A stretch of 45,725 nucleotides of DNA from Aggregatilineales bacterium (GTDB taxonomy: Bacteria; Chloroflexota; Anaerolineae; Aggregatilineales; Ch27), in assembly GCA_029976005.1 (NCBI GenBank), contig JARKOQ010000190.1:1-45725 (forward strand), given 5' to 3'. The notes beneath the pieces are model-generated. The model was not told the DNA's origin. It ran no database searches and worked only from the letters and a program-made list of their open reading frames with translations. Below, piece after piece: positions 1 through 6,971 of this stretch. A program made the position numbers and the translations under genes. The first letter of the stretch is position 1. Each line of letters starts with the position of its first letter.

Positions 1-245
1 TCCGCCGCGATCACGTCGGGGATGGCCGCGACGACGAAAGCGTCCCAATCGGCGTTCGCCGCCTGGTCGCTGGGGTGGAAAAAGCGCACGTATCCGACCA
101 GTTTGGCGAGCGCGACGAGGTTTTCCACTTCACGGTCGGTAAGGGACGCGGCATCTGGCGATTGGGCCGTCGTGGGGAAGGGGGACGCGAAGATGGAGAG
201 GAGCAACACCACGGCCAATATCGCATATTGGCGTTTCGTGTCCAT
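1..245 (-). CDS. Exported S41-peptidase-like protein, N-terminus only (partial)
   Basis: Reading the minus strand from the ATG at 245 gives an open frame that runs off the left edge, about 81 residues. It starts with a basic MDTKRQ, a hydrophobic stretch (AILAVVLLLSIFASPF) and a TTAQS region, so it looks like a cleavable signal peptide of about 27 residues. The next part contains LAKLVGYVRFFHPSDQA followed by ADWDAF. From memory this matches the segment that precedes the PDZ/protease domain in a group of S41 (C-terminal-processing-like) peptidases of Chloroflexota and Bacteroidota. The catalytic domain is outside the window, so the family call is an inference from the N-terminal signature. 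The upstream side faces the end of the PHP gene, 88 bases away. Confidence 0.6.
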   Translation of the reverse strand, partial: MDTKRQYAILAVVLLLSIFASPFPTTAQSPDAASLTDREVENLVALAKLVGYVRFFHPSDQAANADWDAFVVAAIPDVIAA

Positions 246-310
246 GAACTCAGCCTCCGAGTGAAATCAGCCGCGCAACCGCTGATCGATCCCGTGGTGG
301 TTCGACTGAT

Positions 311-335
311 AGCTGACCGCTGACCGCTGACCGCT
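311..335. repeat. GCTGACC short tandem repeat
   Basis: Three head-to-tail copies of the heptamer GCTGACC plus a partial fourth copy lie between two minus-strand genes and touch the stop codon of the PHP gene. A related GCTGACCGCTGA motif occurs again near 16776. Such microsatellite-like intergenic strings are common in this kind of genome. No direct function is visible. Confidence 0.7.
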
Positions 336-1182
336 ACCTGCGGTATCGCTCGGCCCGCGCGCGGAGCTGCTCCACGCACTCCGGCGGGACGCGCTGCGAC
401 CCGATGTGGCGCGGCCGGACTTCGCGGCGGTGGAAGTCGCTGCCACCGGTCATCACCAGGTCGTACTGGCGGGCCAGGACGCGCAGGCGAAGCTTGAAGC
501 TGGGCGTGTGGTCGGGATAGTACACCTCGATCCCATCCAACCCGTGCGGGGCCAGCTCGGCGACGACCGCCGCCGGGTCCATCCCGTCCTCGACCAGCCG
601 GATCGGGTGGGCCAGCACGGCCACCCCGCCCGCCGCGTGGAGCAGGGCGATCGCCTCCTGGGTGGCAAGCTGATCGTGGGGCACGTAGGCCGGGCCGCCG
701 TCGCCGAGGTAGCGGTCAAAGGCGTCTTGCAGGCTGGCCACGTGCCCGGCTTCGAGCAGGGCGCGGGCCACGTGCGGCCGGGTGACCGAACCGCCGTCGG
801 CCAGCTCGATGACGCGCTCGTACCGGATCGGGATGTTCAGGGCGTGGAGGCGTTCGACCATCTTCGCGGCCCGGTTCAGTCGGGCGTCGCGCAGGGCGGC
901 CAGCCGGGCGGCGAAGGCGGGATTGTCCGGATCATAAAGGTAGCCGAGCATGTCCAGGGGGTGCCCGTCTGCCGTGACGGTCGCCAGTTCGATGCCGGGC
1001 AGCACGGTCAGGGTCGTGCCGGCCGCGGCGGCCTGGGCTTCGGCGATCCCGCCGAACGTGTCGTGGTCGGTCAGGCCCAGCACATTCAGGCGGTGGCGCA
1101 GGGCCAAACGAACCACCTCCGACGGGCTTAAAGCGCCGTCGGAGGCGGTACTGTGGGTATGCAGATCGACGCGAGCCGTCAT
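334..1182 (-). CDS. PHP-domain phosphoesterase (RNase AM / YciV-like)
   Basis: A 282-residue cytoplasmic protein with a complete PHP fold. The metal-binding motifs are in the usual order: VDLHTHSTASDG near the N-terminus, LGLTDHDTFGG around residue 40, PGIELATV around 62, LAHPIRLVEDG near 193 and TGGSDFHR near 250. The length and the inserted helical segment after residue 80 match the YciV/TrpH group, whose studied members hydrolyse 3',5'-nucleoside bisphosphates or trim RNA 5' ends with divalent metal. The ATG at 1182 is preceded by GGAAGG at good spacing. It is transcribed in the same direction as spoVS upstream, 51 bases apart. The exact substrate cannot be told from sequence. Confidence 0.88.
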   Translation of the reverse strand: MTARVDLHTHSTASDGALSPSEVVRLALRHRLNVLGLTDHDTFGGIAEAQAAAAGTTLTVLPGIELATVTADGHPLDMLGYLYDPDNPAFAARLAALRDARLNRAAKMVERLHALNIPIRYERVIELADGGSVTRPHVARALLEAGHVASLQDAFDRYLGDGGPAYVPHDQLATQEAIALLHAAGGVAVLAHPIRLVEDGMDPAAVVAELAPHGLDGIEVYYPDHTPSFKLRLRVLARQYDLVMTGGSDFHRREVRPRHIGSQRVPPECVEQLRARAERYRR

Positions 1183-1233
1183 CGGGTTCCTTCCGGTCAG
1201 CAGCGGGTGAGGCTGCCGCCGATCCTACCCGAT

Positions 1234-1554
1234 CTAGCGCGGCTCGACGACGATGCGGATGGCGGTTCGCTCTTGACCGTCAATCGAAGTCTCGGTGAAC
1301 TGTGGAATGAAAATCACGTCGATGCCGTCTTCGGCCAGATATCCACGCGCGATCGCCATCGCCTTGATGGCCTGGTTGACTGCGCCGGCGCCGATCGCCT
1401 GGACTTCGGCGCGCTTGTGCTCGCGGACGACTCCGGCGATGGCGCCGGCGACCGCCGTCGAGCGCGACTTGGCGGAAACCTTGATGACATCGACGTGGGG
1501 GTGGATATGTTGATCCACCTGCGGAGCTATGGAGGGTGACGCTGGGGTTTGCAT
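1234..1554 (-). CDS. spoVS: Stage V sporulation protein S (SpoVS)
   Basis: A 106-residue protein whose last 85 residues match SpoVS: DVIKVSAKSRSTAVAGAIAG, then QAIGAGAVNQAIKAMAIARG, and a closing strand FIPQFTETSIDGQERTAIRI. SpoVS is a small Alba-like nucleic-acid-binding protein, widespread beyond spore formers. The frame stays open to an upstream codon at 1686, but the ATG at 1554 is preceded by AAGGAAACC and gives a sensible 20-residue Pro/His-rich N-terminal extension, so I choose it. A TACAAT hexamer on the minus strand at 1615-1610 could serve as the -10 element. It stands divergent from dnaA. Alba-like binding to DNA or RNA is a family inference. Confidence 0.9.
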   Translation of the reverse strand: MQTPASPSIAPQVDQHIHPHVDVIKVSAKSRSTAVAGAIAGVVREHKRAEVQAIGAGAVNQAIKAMAIARGYLAEDGIDVIFIPQFTETSIDGQERTAIRIVVEPR

Positions 1555-1837
1555 GATGGTTTCCTTGTTCTTCCGAGAAACAAGCGGTAGGACATCATTG
1601 GGTAGACTCATTGTACTCGAATTCACAGACAAATCTACTAAAAAGCTAAGAACTCGTGACAAACGACCCAGACCAGCGTATGACAAATGCCTCCCCTTCC
1701 AGGGCTGCTTTCGAGTTCGGGCTAATACCGTGACCCGACGATTTCCCAGGTGGGCGGGGTTGGGATAATCCGCCTTTTGCCAGACAGGACTATTAAACGG
1801 GGGGTGACAGCGCTCCGTGAAGGTTGTCCAGGTTAGT

Positions 1838-1940
1838 GCCTGTCGGACGCGCGGCGCGCGGCTCCGGCAGGGTGGGCCGCGCCGCTATCTGGCCCCCGGC
1901 CAGGGCGGCACCCCCAGGCATTGCCCTTAGCGGCGCGCCG
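1838..1940. other. GC-rich structured block, possible structured RNA or cruciform
   Basis: Three nested or adjacent inverted repeats are visible. CTGTCGGA near 1840 pairs with TCCGGCAG near 1863 (one G/T mismatch). CGCGCCGCTA at 1878-1887 pairs perfectly with TAGCGGCGCG at 1928-1937. TGGCC at 1890-1894 pairs with GGCCA at 1898-1902. The block matches no RNA family I can recognise: the SRP, RNase P and tmRNA signatures are absent. Confidence 0.4.
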
Positions 1941-2013
1941 ACTCGTCTGCCACGGACCGGTTGACTCCTTCTGCGAGTTTGAACGCACATAAGCCAATTT
2001 AACCCAAACTTAA

Positions 2014-2034
2014 AACCTTAAAAGATTTAAGGTT
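2014..2034. repeat. Perfect 9-bp inverted repeat upstream of the dnaA promoter
   Basis: AACCTTAAA, three-base spacer AGA, TTTAAGGTT: no mismatch in 9 bp. It lies 17 bases upstream of the dnaA -35 hexamer in AT-rich surroundings. It has the size of a repressor or activator operator and lacks a U-run, so it is not a good terminator. Confidence 0.6.
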
Positions 2035-2051
2035 CTCCACGCGAACGGTGG

Positions 2052-2081
2052 TTGCAACCCGCCTCCGGTCTCTGCTACAAT
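2052..2081 (+). promoter_or_regulatory. Predicted dnaA promoter
   Basis: TTGCAA at 2052-2057, 18-base spacer, extended -10 TGCTACAAT with TACAAT at 2076-2081. The predicted start is near 2088, giving a leader of roughly 145 bases before the dnaA ATG. Confidence 0.55.
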
Positions 2082-2232
2082 GAGTTTTACAGCGTGGAGC
2101 AACCGCTATTCCCCGGCGCTCCCCCAACAACACAACACATTGTTCTGGATATCTCATTTCGCCGACCGCCTCGCCCCAGCGGGGTGAGTTTTGCGTCGGC
2201 CGGTATTGTCCTTTGTCGTGGTAGGGGGACTG

Positions 2233-3603
2233 ATGAACAATCCTAAACCCATGAGCCCTCCGGATGCCTGGCAGGCCTTGCTGGGCCAGCTCGAATTGCA
2301 GCTCAATCGGGCTACCTTCGATACCTGGGTCAAAGGCGCCCAACTCCTGGCGTATGAAGATGGCACGTTCATCGTCAGCGTCCGGAATGCCTACGTCAAA
2401 GCCTGGCTGGAAAAGCGCCTGTACAGCACCATTCGCCGCACCCTGGCCGACCTGTTCGGGCGCACGATCGAGGTGCGCTTCGCCGTCTACGACCCCCTGG
2501 AAGAAGTGCGCGATCTGGGGCCCCTGTGGGAGGACGGGCGCTTCGAGGAGGAGCCGCTCCAGGCGGAAGCCGGGCCGGGCCTGGACAGCCAGCTCAACCC
2601 GCGCTACACCTTCGATGATTTCGTGGTCGGGGGCAGCAACCAGCTCGCCCATGCCGCCGCGATGGCCGTCGCCGAGAATCCCGGCGGCGCGTACAACCCG
2701 CTGTTCGTGTATGGCGATGTGGGCCTGGGGAAGACTCACCTGCTGCACGCCATCGGCAACGCCTGCCGGGAGCAGGGCTTGCGGGTGGTGTATGTGACCT
2801 CCGAACAGTTCACCAACGAGCTGGTCGAGGCGATCCGCACCCAGGAAACCAACGCCTTCCGCGAGCATTACCGCACGGTGGATGTCTTGCTGGTCGATGA
2901 CATCCAGTTCATCGCCGGCAAGGACAGCACCCAGTCGGAGTTCTTCCACACCTTCAACGCCCTGCACAGCACCAACCGCCAGCTAGTGCTGGCCAGCGAC
3001 CGCCGTCCCCGGGCCATGGCGACCCTGGAGGAACGGCTGCGCTCGCGCTTTGAGTGGGGCCTGATCGTCGATATTCAGCCGCCCGACCTGGAAATGCGAA
3101 TGGCGATCCTGACCGAGAAAGCCGACCAGTATGGCTACGACCTGCCGGAGTCGGTCGCCGGAGTGCTGGCCCAGCAGATTCGGGGCAACATCCGCGAATT
3201 GGAAGGCGTGCTGACTCAAATCCTGGCCCAGTCGCGCCTGATCCACCAGCCGCTGTCGGAGGAACTGGTGCGCCGCGTGCTGCGCGAGTACCGCGCCCCG
3301 CGCAAGGTGCACACCGTGGACGACGTGCTGGAAGTGACGGCCGTCTATCACGGCATGACCGTCGATGACCTGCTCGGCCCGCGTCGCACCAAGAAGATCG
3401 CCCTGGCTCGCCAGGAAGCGATGTACCTGGCCCGTGAGTCGACCGAAGCCTCGCTGCCGCAGATCGGCGCGGCCCTGGGCGGCCGCGACCATACCACGGT
3501 CATGCACGGCTACAACAAGATTATTGAGCTGCTGGAAACCGATGAGGAACTGCGCCAGGAGATCAAACAGCTCCGGCTGCGTCTCTTCGACGACGAAGCC
3601 TAG
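2233..3603 (+). CDS. dnaA: Chromosomal replication initiator DnaA
   Basis: A 456-residue DnaA with all four domains: N-terminal helicase/partner domain (AWQALLGQLELQLNRATF, residues 8-25), a short acidic linker, the AAA+ core with Walker A GDVGLGKTHLLHA and Walker B VDVLLVDDIQFIAGK, a sensor segment ERLRSRFEWGL, and a C-terminal helix-turn-helix ending with the DnaA-box signature (LGGRDHTTVMHGYNKI). It binds origin DNA and ATP to open the duplex. The frame extends back to a TTG at 2191, but ATG 2233 has the AGGGGG ribosome site and the normal family start. dnaN, gyrB and recF are not adjacent. The gene stands alone between its own promoter and a terminator, so expression is probably monocistronic. 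Confidence 0.98.
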   Translation: MNNPKPMSPPDAWQALLGQLELQLNRATFDTWVKGAQLLAYEDGTFIVSVRNAYVKAWLEKRLYSTIRRTLADLFGRTIEVRFAVYDPLEEVRDLGPLWEDGRFEEEPLQAEAGPGLDSQLNPRYTFDDFVVGGSNQLAHAAAMAVAENPGGAYNPLFVYGDVGLGKTHLLHAIGNACREQGLRVVYVTSEQFTNELVEAIRTQETNAFREHYRTVDVLLVDDIQFIAGKDSTQSEFFHTFNALHSTNRQLVLASDRRPRAMATLEERLRSRFEWGLIVDIQPPDLEMRMAILTEKADQYGYDLPESVAGVLAQQIRGNIRELEGVLTQILAQSRLIHQPLSEELVRRVLREYRAPRKVHTVDDVLEVTAVYHGMTVDDLLGPRRTKKIALARQEAMYLARESTEASLPQIGAALGGRDHTTVMHGYNKIIELLETDEELRQEIKQLRLRLFDDEA

Positions 3604-3625
3604 ACTCTCTTGCTGAGCAAAAACC

Positions 3626-3649
3626 AGGCGGCCGCAGGGCCGCCTTTTT
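3626..3649 (+). terminator. Intrinsic terminator of dnaA
   Basis: AGGCGGCC (3626-3633), loop GCAG, GGCCGCCT (3638-3645) followed by T-rich TTTTT. It lies 22 bases after the dnaA stop. Confidence 0.9.
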
Positions 3650-3676
3650 GATCGCGGGTCCGGTCTCCAGTAGAAT

Positions 3677-3695
3677 TTAGATAATGGCTATCTAA
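3677..3695. promoter_or_regulatory. 7-5-7 dyad upstream of the VOC gene, candidate operator
   Basis: TTAGATA, five-base spacer, TATCTAA; all seven positions match. It ends 12 bases before the VOC start codon and directly upstream of its AGGGGG ribosome site, a position suited to a dimeric repressor such as a MarR- or PadR-type protein. No such regulator is encoded next to it. Confidence 0.45.
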
Positions 3696-3707
3696 TTTAG
3701 GGGGCGT

Positions 3708-4043
3708 ATGGAACTGGGAACGTTTTCGGTCAGTCTGGCGGTCAGGGATATCGGGGTCGCGCGGGCGTTTCACGAGAGGCTCGGTTTTACCGTGATCTTC
3801 GGCGTCGAAGCCGAGCGCTGGCTGATCCTGCAGAACGGGGAGGCCAAGATCGGGCTGTTCCAGGGCATGTTCGAGGGCAACATCCTGACTTTCAATCCGC
3901 CGGACGTGCGGGCCATCCAGCAGGCGTTGAAGGCCCAGGGCGTCAGGTTCACCCTGGAGGCGGACGAGACGACCACCGGCCCGGCCCATGCCACCCTCAT
4001 CGATCCGGACGGCAATACGATCCTGCTCGACCAGTACCAGTAG
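3708..4043 (+). CDS. VOC-superfamily (glyoxalase/bleomycin-resistance fold) protein
   Basis: A 111-residue single VOC module pair. Strand-helix pattern VSLAVRDIGVARAFHERLGF opens the first half. The second half ends with the typical HATLIDPDGNTILLDQY, where the acidic residue and DPDGN turn are characteristic. VOC proteins bind a divalent metal and act on small molecules as lyases, dioxygenases or antibiotic-sequestering proteins; the substrate here is unknown. The ATG at 3708 is preceded by AGGGGG. The gene lies alone between the dnaA terminator and a convergent metallophosphoesterase, with a candidate operator right in front, so it may be induced by its substrate. Confidence 0.85.
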   Translation: MELGTFSVSLAVRDIGVARAFHERLGFTVIFGVEAERWLILQNGEAKIGLFQGMFEGNILTFNPPDVRAIQQALKAQGVRFTLEADETTTGPAHATLIDPDGNTILLDQYQ

Positions 4044-4079
4044 GGGCGAGGCAGGCGGTGCACGCCGGCTCGATCCTCC

Positions 4080-4116
4080 AAAAACAACGGCGGGCGATCA
4101 GACTCGATCGCCCGCC
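4080..4116 (-). terminator. Intrinsic terminator of the metallophosphoesterase gene
   Basis: An 11-bp perfect stem (GGCGGGCGATC at 4089-4099 with GATCGCCCGCC at 4106-4116, six-base loop), followed on the minus strand by GTTGTTTTTGG. It may also stop read-through from the convergent VOC gene, although the plus strand lacks a T-run. Confidence 0.85.
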
Positions 4117-4130
4117 GGGCTGTCGCGGTG

Positions 4131-4895
4131 TCAGTTGGTGGGCGGACCGGGGTTGCGCAGGCGCTCGATCGTCCAGCGGGTGGACGGATTATCGGTGCGC
4201 TGCAAGGCGGCGACCACGGCTTCGACGTCAAATGGCACGCGCCGGAAGTCGATGTGCGCCTGTCCGGCCTCGAAGGTGGCGATCACGTAGCTCGCGCCCG
4301 GCTCGTCGAAGGGGATGCCGACGCTGCCCACGTTGACGAAGCGCCAGGTTCCGAGTTCGCGATCCATCGCCCGGTGGGTGTGCCCCCCAAAGGCCAGCCG
4401 CCCCTGGCGATCCAGCAGCCAGTCCAGGATTTCGTCGTCGGGAGTGTAGTCGAGCAGCACGGCCTCGTCGTCGCCCGGCGCGGCGTGGAAGGCGATGGCC
4501 CAGCCGTAGCCGGGGACTTCGACGTCCAGGTCGGTGCCCAGCTTGAGCAGCCCCTCGGCCTGCGCGCCGCTGAGTTGGGCCGCGGTCCACTCGAAGTTGC
4601 GGTCGCGCTCGATCATCTCGTCCACGAAGGCGGGCCATTCCTCGGCGGTGGGCCGCCGCCAGCTTGGACGCGCGCCGGTGGTCACGTAGCGGTCGGTGTT
4701 GCCCTGGATGATCTTCGTCTTGTCGGCCGGCAGGGCCTGGAGCCGTTCCAGGCAGCCAACCGGGTCCGGCCCGAAGGCGACCAGGTCGCCCAGCACCCAG
4801 ATCAAATCCGCGCCGCCCTGGGCTTCCAGGTCGGCCAGGACGGCGTCCAGGGCGTGGTGGTTGCCATGAATATCCGAAAGCACGGCCAGTCGCAT
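4131..4895 (-). CDS. Calcineurin-like metallophosphoesterase (YfcE/UDP-2,3-diacylglucosamine-type fold)
   Basis: A 254-residue protein with the metallophosphoesterase metal motifs: LSDIHGNHHAL at residues 7-17, VLGDLVAFGPDP near 36, IIQGNTDRYV near 65 (N and D/H ligand region), and GHTHRAMDRELG near 183 with an upstream conserved His (IAFHAAPGDD). Such enzymes hydrolyse phosphodiesters or phosphomonoesters with two metal ions; many stand-alone bacterial members have unknown substrates. The open frame continues upstream, but the ATG at 4895 has an AAGGAG site six bases away and begins right at the fold. A TGCTATAAT extended -10 lies 51 bases upstream, and a clear terminator follows the stop. 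Confidence 0.9.
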   Translation of the reverse strand: MRLAVLSDIHGNHHALDAVLADLEAQGGADLIWVLGDLVAFGPDPVGCLERLQALPADKTKIIQGNTDRYVTTGARPSWRRPTAEEWPAFVDEMIERDRNFEWTAAQLSGAQAEGLLKLGTDLDVEVPGYGWAIAFHAAPGDDEAVLLDYTPDDEILDWLLDRQGRLAFGGHTHRAMDRELGTWRFVNVGSVGIPFDEPGASYVIATFEAGQAHIDFRRVPFDVEAVVAALQRTDNPSTRWTIERLRNPGPPTN

Positions 4896-4945
4896 GATGC
4901 GCTCCTTGTTCAATAACAGTCTATCCCAGTCCAGAATTGGGCCGA

Positions 4946-4954
4946 TTATAGCAC
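4946..4954 (-). promoter_or_regulatory. Extended -10 promoter of the metallophosphoesterase gene
   Basis: On the minus strand the sequence reads TGCTATAAT, a full extended -10. No good -35 is visible in the GC-rich upstream part. The leader would be about 45 bases. Confidence 0.55.
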
Positions 4955-5118
4955 GCAGCGCCGCCGCGCCGAGGCGAGTGGCAGGAGTCCGGAGGCAAAA
5001 AAAGGCATCTGGCGGTGAACGTCGGTTCGGCGCTTTCTCTGGCCTTGGCGCGGCATAACCGCGCGGCCTCACTTCCACATCTGTCCCAACATATCCAACA
5101 TAATCCTAACCTGCTTGC

Positions 5119-5147
5119 TTTTGCCCGCAGTTAGCCTGTGCTATACT
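5119..5147 (+). promoter_or_regulatory. Promoter of the eight-gene membrane cluster
   Basis: Extended -10 TGCTATACT with TATACT at 5142-5147. The -35 is weak: TTTTGC at 5119-5124 with a 17-base spacer. The start codon at 5156 lies only eight bases after the -10, so transcription may begin at or next to the A of ATG. Confidence 0.55.
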
Positions 5148-5155
5148 GAGTTCGT

Positions 5156-5470
5156 ATGGGACTTGAGCCAAACTCCTTTGATTCCGACGCGCTGGACAAC
5201 TGGGGCGACCGGCTGCGGGCCTGGGGCCTGGACGGGCTGGCTGCGGCCTTGTTGGACGCCGCCGAGCCGCTGAGTCCCCTGGGCGCGCAGGCGCTCTACG
5301 TGGCCCAGCCGGCCCTGGGGGTGTTTATGCCCCGCGAGTCGGTTGGGCGCTGGGCGCGCCTGCTGGAGGACCCGGCCAACCTGGCCCACCTGCGCGCGCG
5401 GCTCTTTGGCCCGGACGATTCGCCCCGCGTCTCTGTTGAGGAAGGATCGCCTGATGGACCCGGCGATTAG
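5156..5470 (+). CDS. Small conserved hypothetical protein at the head of the membrane cluster
   Basis: A 104-residue predicted soluble, mostly helical protein without signal peptide or known catalytic motif. The central part LDGLAAALLDAAEPLSPLGA and the following VAQPALGVFM segment resemble a small protein I associate with Chloroflexota clusters of this type, but no function is known to me. No ribosome-binding site precedes the ATG, and the predicted -10 is eight bases upstream, so the messenger may be leaderless. The 3' end overlaps the next gene by 17 bases, which suggests translational coupling. It is the first gene of a run of eight that stops at 16591. Confidence 0.75.
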   Translation: MGLEPNSFDSDALDNWGDRLRAWGLDGLAAALLDAAEPLSPLGAQALYVAQPALGVFMPRESVGRWARLLEDPANLAHLRARLFGPDDSPRVSVEEGSPDGPGD

Positions 5471-6338
5471 CCTGCTGACCGTGCTGGTGCTGCTCCTGAC
5501 GTTTGTGTTGCTCACCCTCGGCTCCCAGGTCGTGCGCCGCCAGGGGCGCGTCAAGCTGCCCTTGCGCCGGATCGCCGCCTACCAGGCCTTGCCCAGCGTG
5601 ACGAGCGAGGCGGTGGAGAGCGAGCGCCCGATCCACGTCTCCTTTGGCGGCAGCGGTCTGGGCGCGGAGTCGACCATCTCCGCCCTGGCCGTGAGCGATC
5701 TGCTCTACCCGATGGCCGAGCGGGCGGCGATTGCCAGCCGCGCCCCGCTGATCACGATGAGCGACCCCACGAGCCTGGGGCTGGCCCAGGGGACTCTGCT
5801 GCGCGCTTACGAACGGCGCGGCAAGCGGGCTAATTTCCACGCCTCGGCGGCCCGCTGGTATCCGCAGGGGCCGCGCTCGCTGGCGATGGCGGCCGGAGTC
5901 GGGGTGGCCCTGGCCGAGGAAGACGCCACGCTGAGCGTGGCCGCCGGGCGTTTTGGCCCGGAGCTGGCCTTCATCGGCGAGGCGGCGATCCGCTACGACC
6001 AGATGTTTTTCGGCCACAGCGACCAGCTCGACGGCCAGGCGGTGGCCTGGGTCATGTCGGACGCGCCGCTGATCGGCGAGGAGCTGTACATGGCCGGGGC
6101 GTACCTGCCCGCGCGGCCCTCGGCCCTGCACCTGGGGCAGGTGCTGGCCCAGGAAGGGCTGCGCCTGCTGGCGATCGTCGCCATCCTGCTGGTGGCGGTG
6201 GTGACCCTGGCCCAGGAATTCCTGATGAACCCGGCGCTGCTGCTGGGGGTGCTGGCGGCCGTGCTGGTGATCAGCGGGCTGGTCGTGGGCGGGATATTCC
6301 TGCTGCGCCGCGTGCGGCAGCGGAGGGGGGCCAGGTAA
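5454..6338 (+). CDS. DUF6754-like membrane protein
   Basis: A 294-residue protein. One N-terminal membrane segment (residues 4-22) is followed by a basic RRQGRVKLPLRR, a roughly 190-residue globular domain facing the cytoplasm or envelope, and two C-terminal membrane segments (about 235-255 and 262-283) ending in RRVRQRRG. The middle domain has HVSFGGSGLGAESTISALA and a conserved-looking FGHSDQLDGQAVAWV. From memory this is the DUF6754 type found beside MutL-like genes; no activity is known. ATG 5454 is supported by GAGGAAGGA upstream; an open frame further 5' lies inside the previous gene. The stop abuts the start of the next gene (TAAATG), so co-translation is likely. Confidence 0.8.
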   Translation: MDPAISLLTVLVLLLTFVLLTLGSQVVRRQGRVKLPLRRIAAYQALPSVTSEAVESERPIHVSFGGSGLGAESTISALAVSDLLYPMAERAAIASRAPLITMSDPTSLGLAQGTLLRAYERRGKRANFHASAARWYPQGPRSLAMAAGVGVALAEEDATLSVAAGRFGPELAFIGEAAIRYDQMFFGHSDQLDGQAVAWVMSDAPLIGEELYMAGAYLPARPSALHLGQVLAQEGLRLLAIVAILLVAVVTLAQEFLMNPALLLGVLAAVLVISGLVVGGIFLLRRVRQRRGAR

Positions 6339-6965
6339 ATGCGCCGCTTGCTGGCTGTTCTCACCTCGAGTCTGGTGATTGGCCTGGGCCTGGTGACGCT
6401 GTGGGGCCTGTTCCCCGGCTCGCCGGTCGCGTCCATCACCGCCGCGCTGCTTCAGATGGTGGTCGTGATCGGGGCGGTGGCCGTCCTGATCGGGGTGCTC
6501 AACCTGCTGGGGGTGCACCTGCGGCGCATCGTCAAGGGCGATTCCGGCTGGCCGTACAGCGTGGTGGTCCTGCTGGCCGCCGTGGCGGTGATCCTCCTGG
6601 TCGTGGTCGACCGGATGGGCCTGGGCGGCGAAAGCGACCTGGGCGGCTTTCTGTTCAACGCGGTCCAGGTCTCGGTGGAAAGCGCCCTGGCGGCGCTGCT
6701 GGTGTTCTTCCTGGTGTATGCCGCGGCGCGCCTGCTGCGCCGCCGTCTGGCGTGGGGCAGTCTGCTGTTTACGGTGGTCTTGCTGGTGGTGTTGGTCGGC
6801 TGGCTTCAGATTCCGGCGCTGGGCGCGTTCAACGGCCTGAGCGAGTGGATTCGCGCGGTGCCGGCCTCTGCCGGGGCGCGGGGCCTGCTGATCGGGGTGG
6901 CGCTCGGCGCGACCACGGCCGGCGTCCGCGTGTTACTGGGGCAGGACCCCAGCTATCGGGAGTAA
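6339..6965 (+). CDS. Polytopic membrane protein, about six TM segments
   Basis: A 208-residue hydrophobic protein with predicted membrane segments near residues 3-24, 32-58, 73-91, 107-131, 138-158 and 180-198. Short basic loops (LRRIVKG, RLLRRRLAWG) suggest the inside-positive orientation. No transporter signature or catalytic residue stands out and I do not recognise the family. It starts directly after the stop of the DUF6754-like gene and ends six bases before the giant acidic protein, so it is almost surely part of the same operon and could form part of a membrane scaffold with its neighbours. Confidence 0.8.
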   Translation: MRRLLAVLTSSLVIGLGLVTLWGLFPGSPVASITAALLQMVVVIGAVAVLIGVLNLLGVHLRRIVKGDSGWPYSVVVLLAAVAVILLVVVDRMGLGGESDLGGFLFNAVQVSVESALAALLVFFLVYAAARLLRRRLAWGSLLFTVVLLVVLVGWLQIPALGAFNGLSEWIRAVPASAGARGLLIGVALGATTAGVRVLLGQDPSYRE

Positions 6966-6971
6966 CGGCTT

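Larger units (their letters stand above)
1555..2232. other. Long gene-free region upstream of dnaA (possible origin or regulatory region)
   Basis: No convincing gene lies here. It holds a GC-rich foldback block (about 1838-1940), an AT-rich perfect dyad (2014-2034), a dnaA promoter (2052-2081) and a short hairpin just before the dnaA leader (CTCG..CCCC AGC GGGG..GAG, 2170-2188). I looked for TTATCCACA-type DnaA boxes and found no cluster, so origin status is unproven. The AT-rich stretch near 1985-2035 is the only obvious unwinding-type sequence. Confidence 0.5.

Noticed and set aside
311-335. CRISPR array
   Set aside because: The GCTGACC units are seven bases with no spacers; no other array-like pattern was seen in the window.
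1838-1940. SRP RNA, RNase P RNA or tmRNA
   Set aside because: The hallmark sequences of these RNAs are missing; only generic pairing is seen.
2191-2232. An earlier TTG start for dnaA
   Set aside because: The AGGGGG ribosome site lies inside that extension and in front of ATG 2233, which also gives the usual DnaA N-terminus.
1555-2232. Confirmed replication origin
   Set aside because: No cluster of DnaA-box-like 9-mers could be found by eye; only position and an AT-rich dyad point that way.
2052-2246. A short plus-strand open frame in the dnaA leader
   Set aside because: It starts inside the promoter hexamers and has no ribosome site or similarity.
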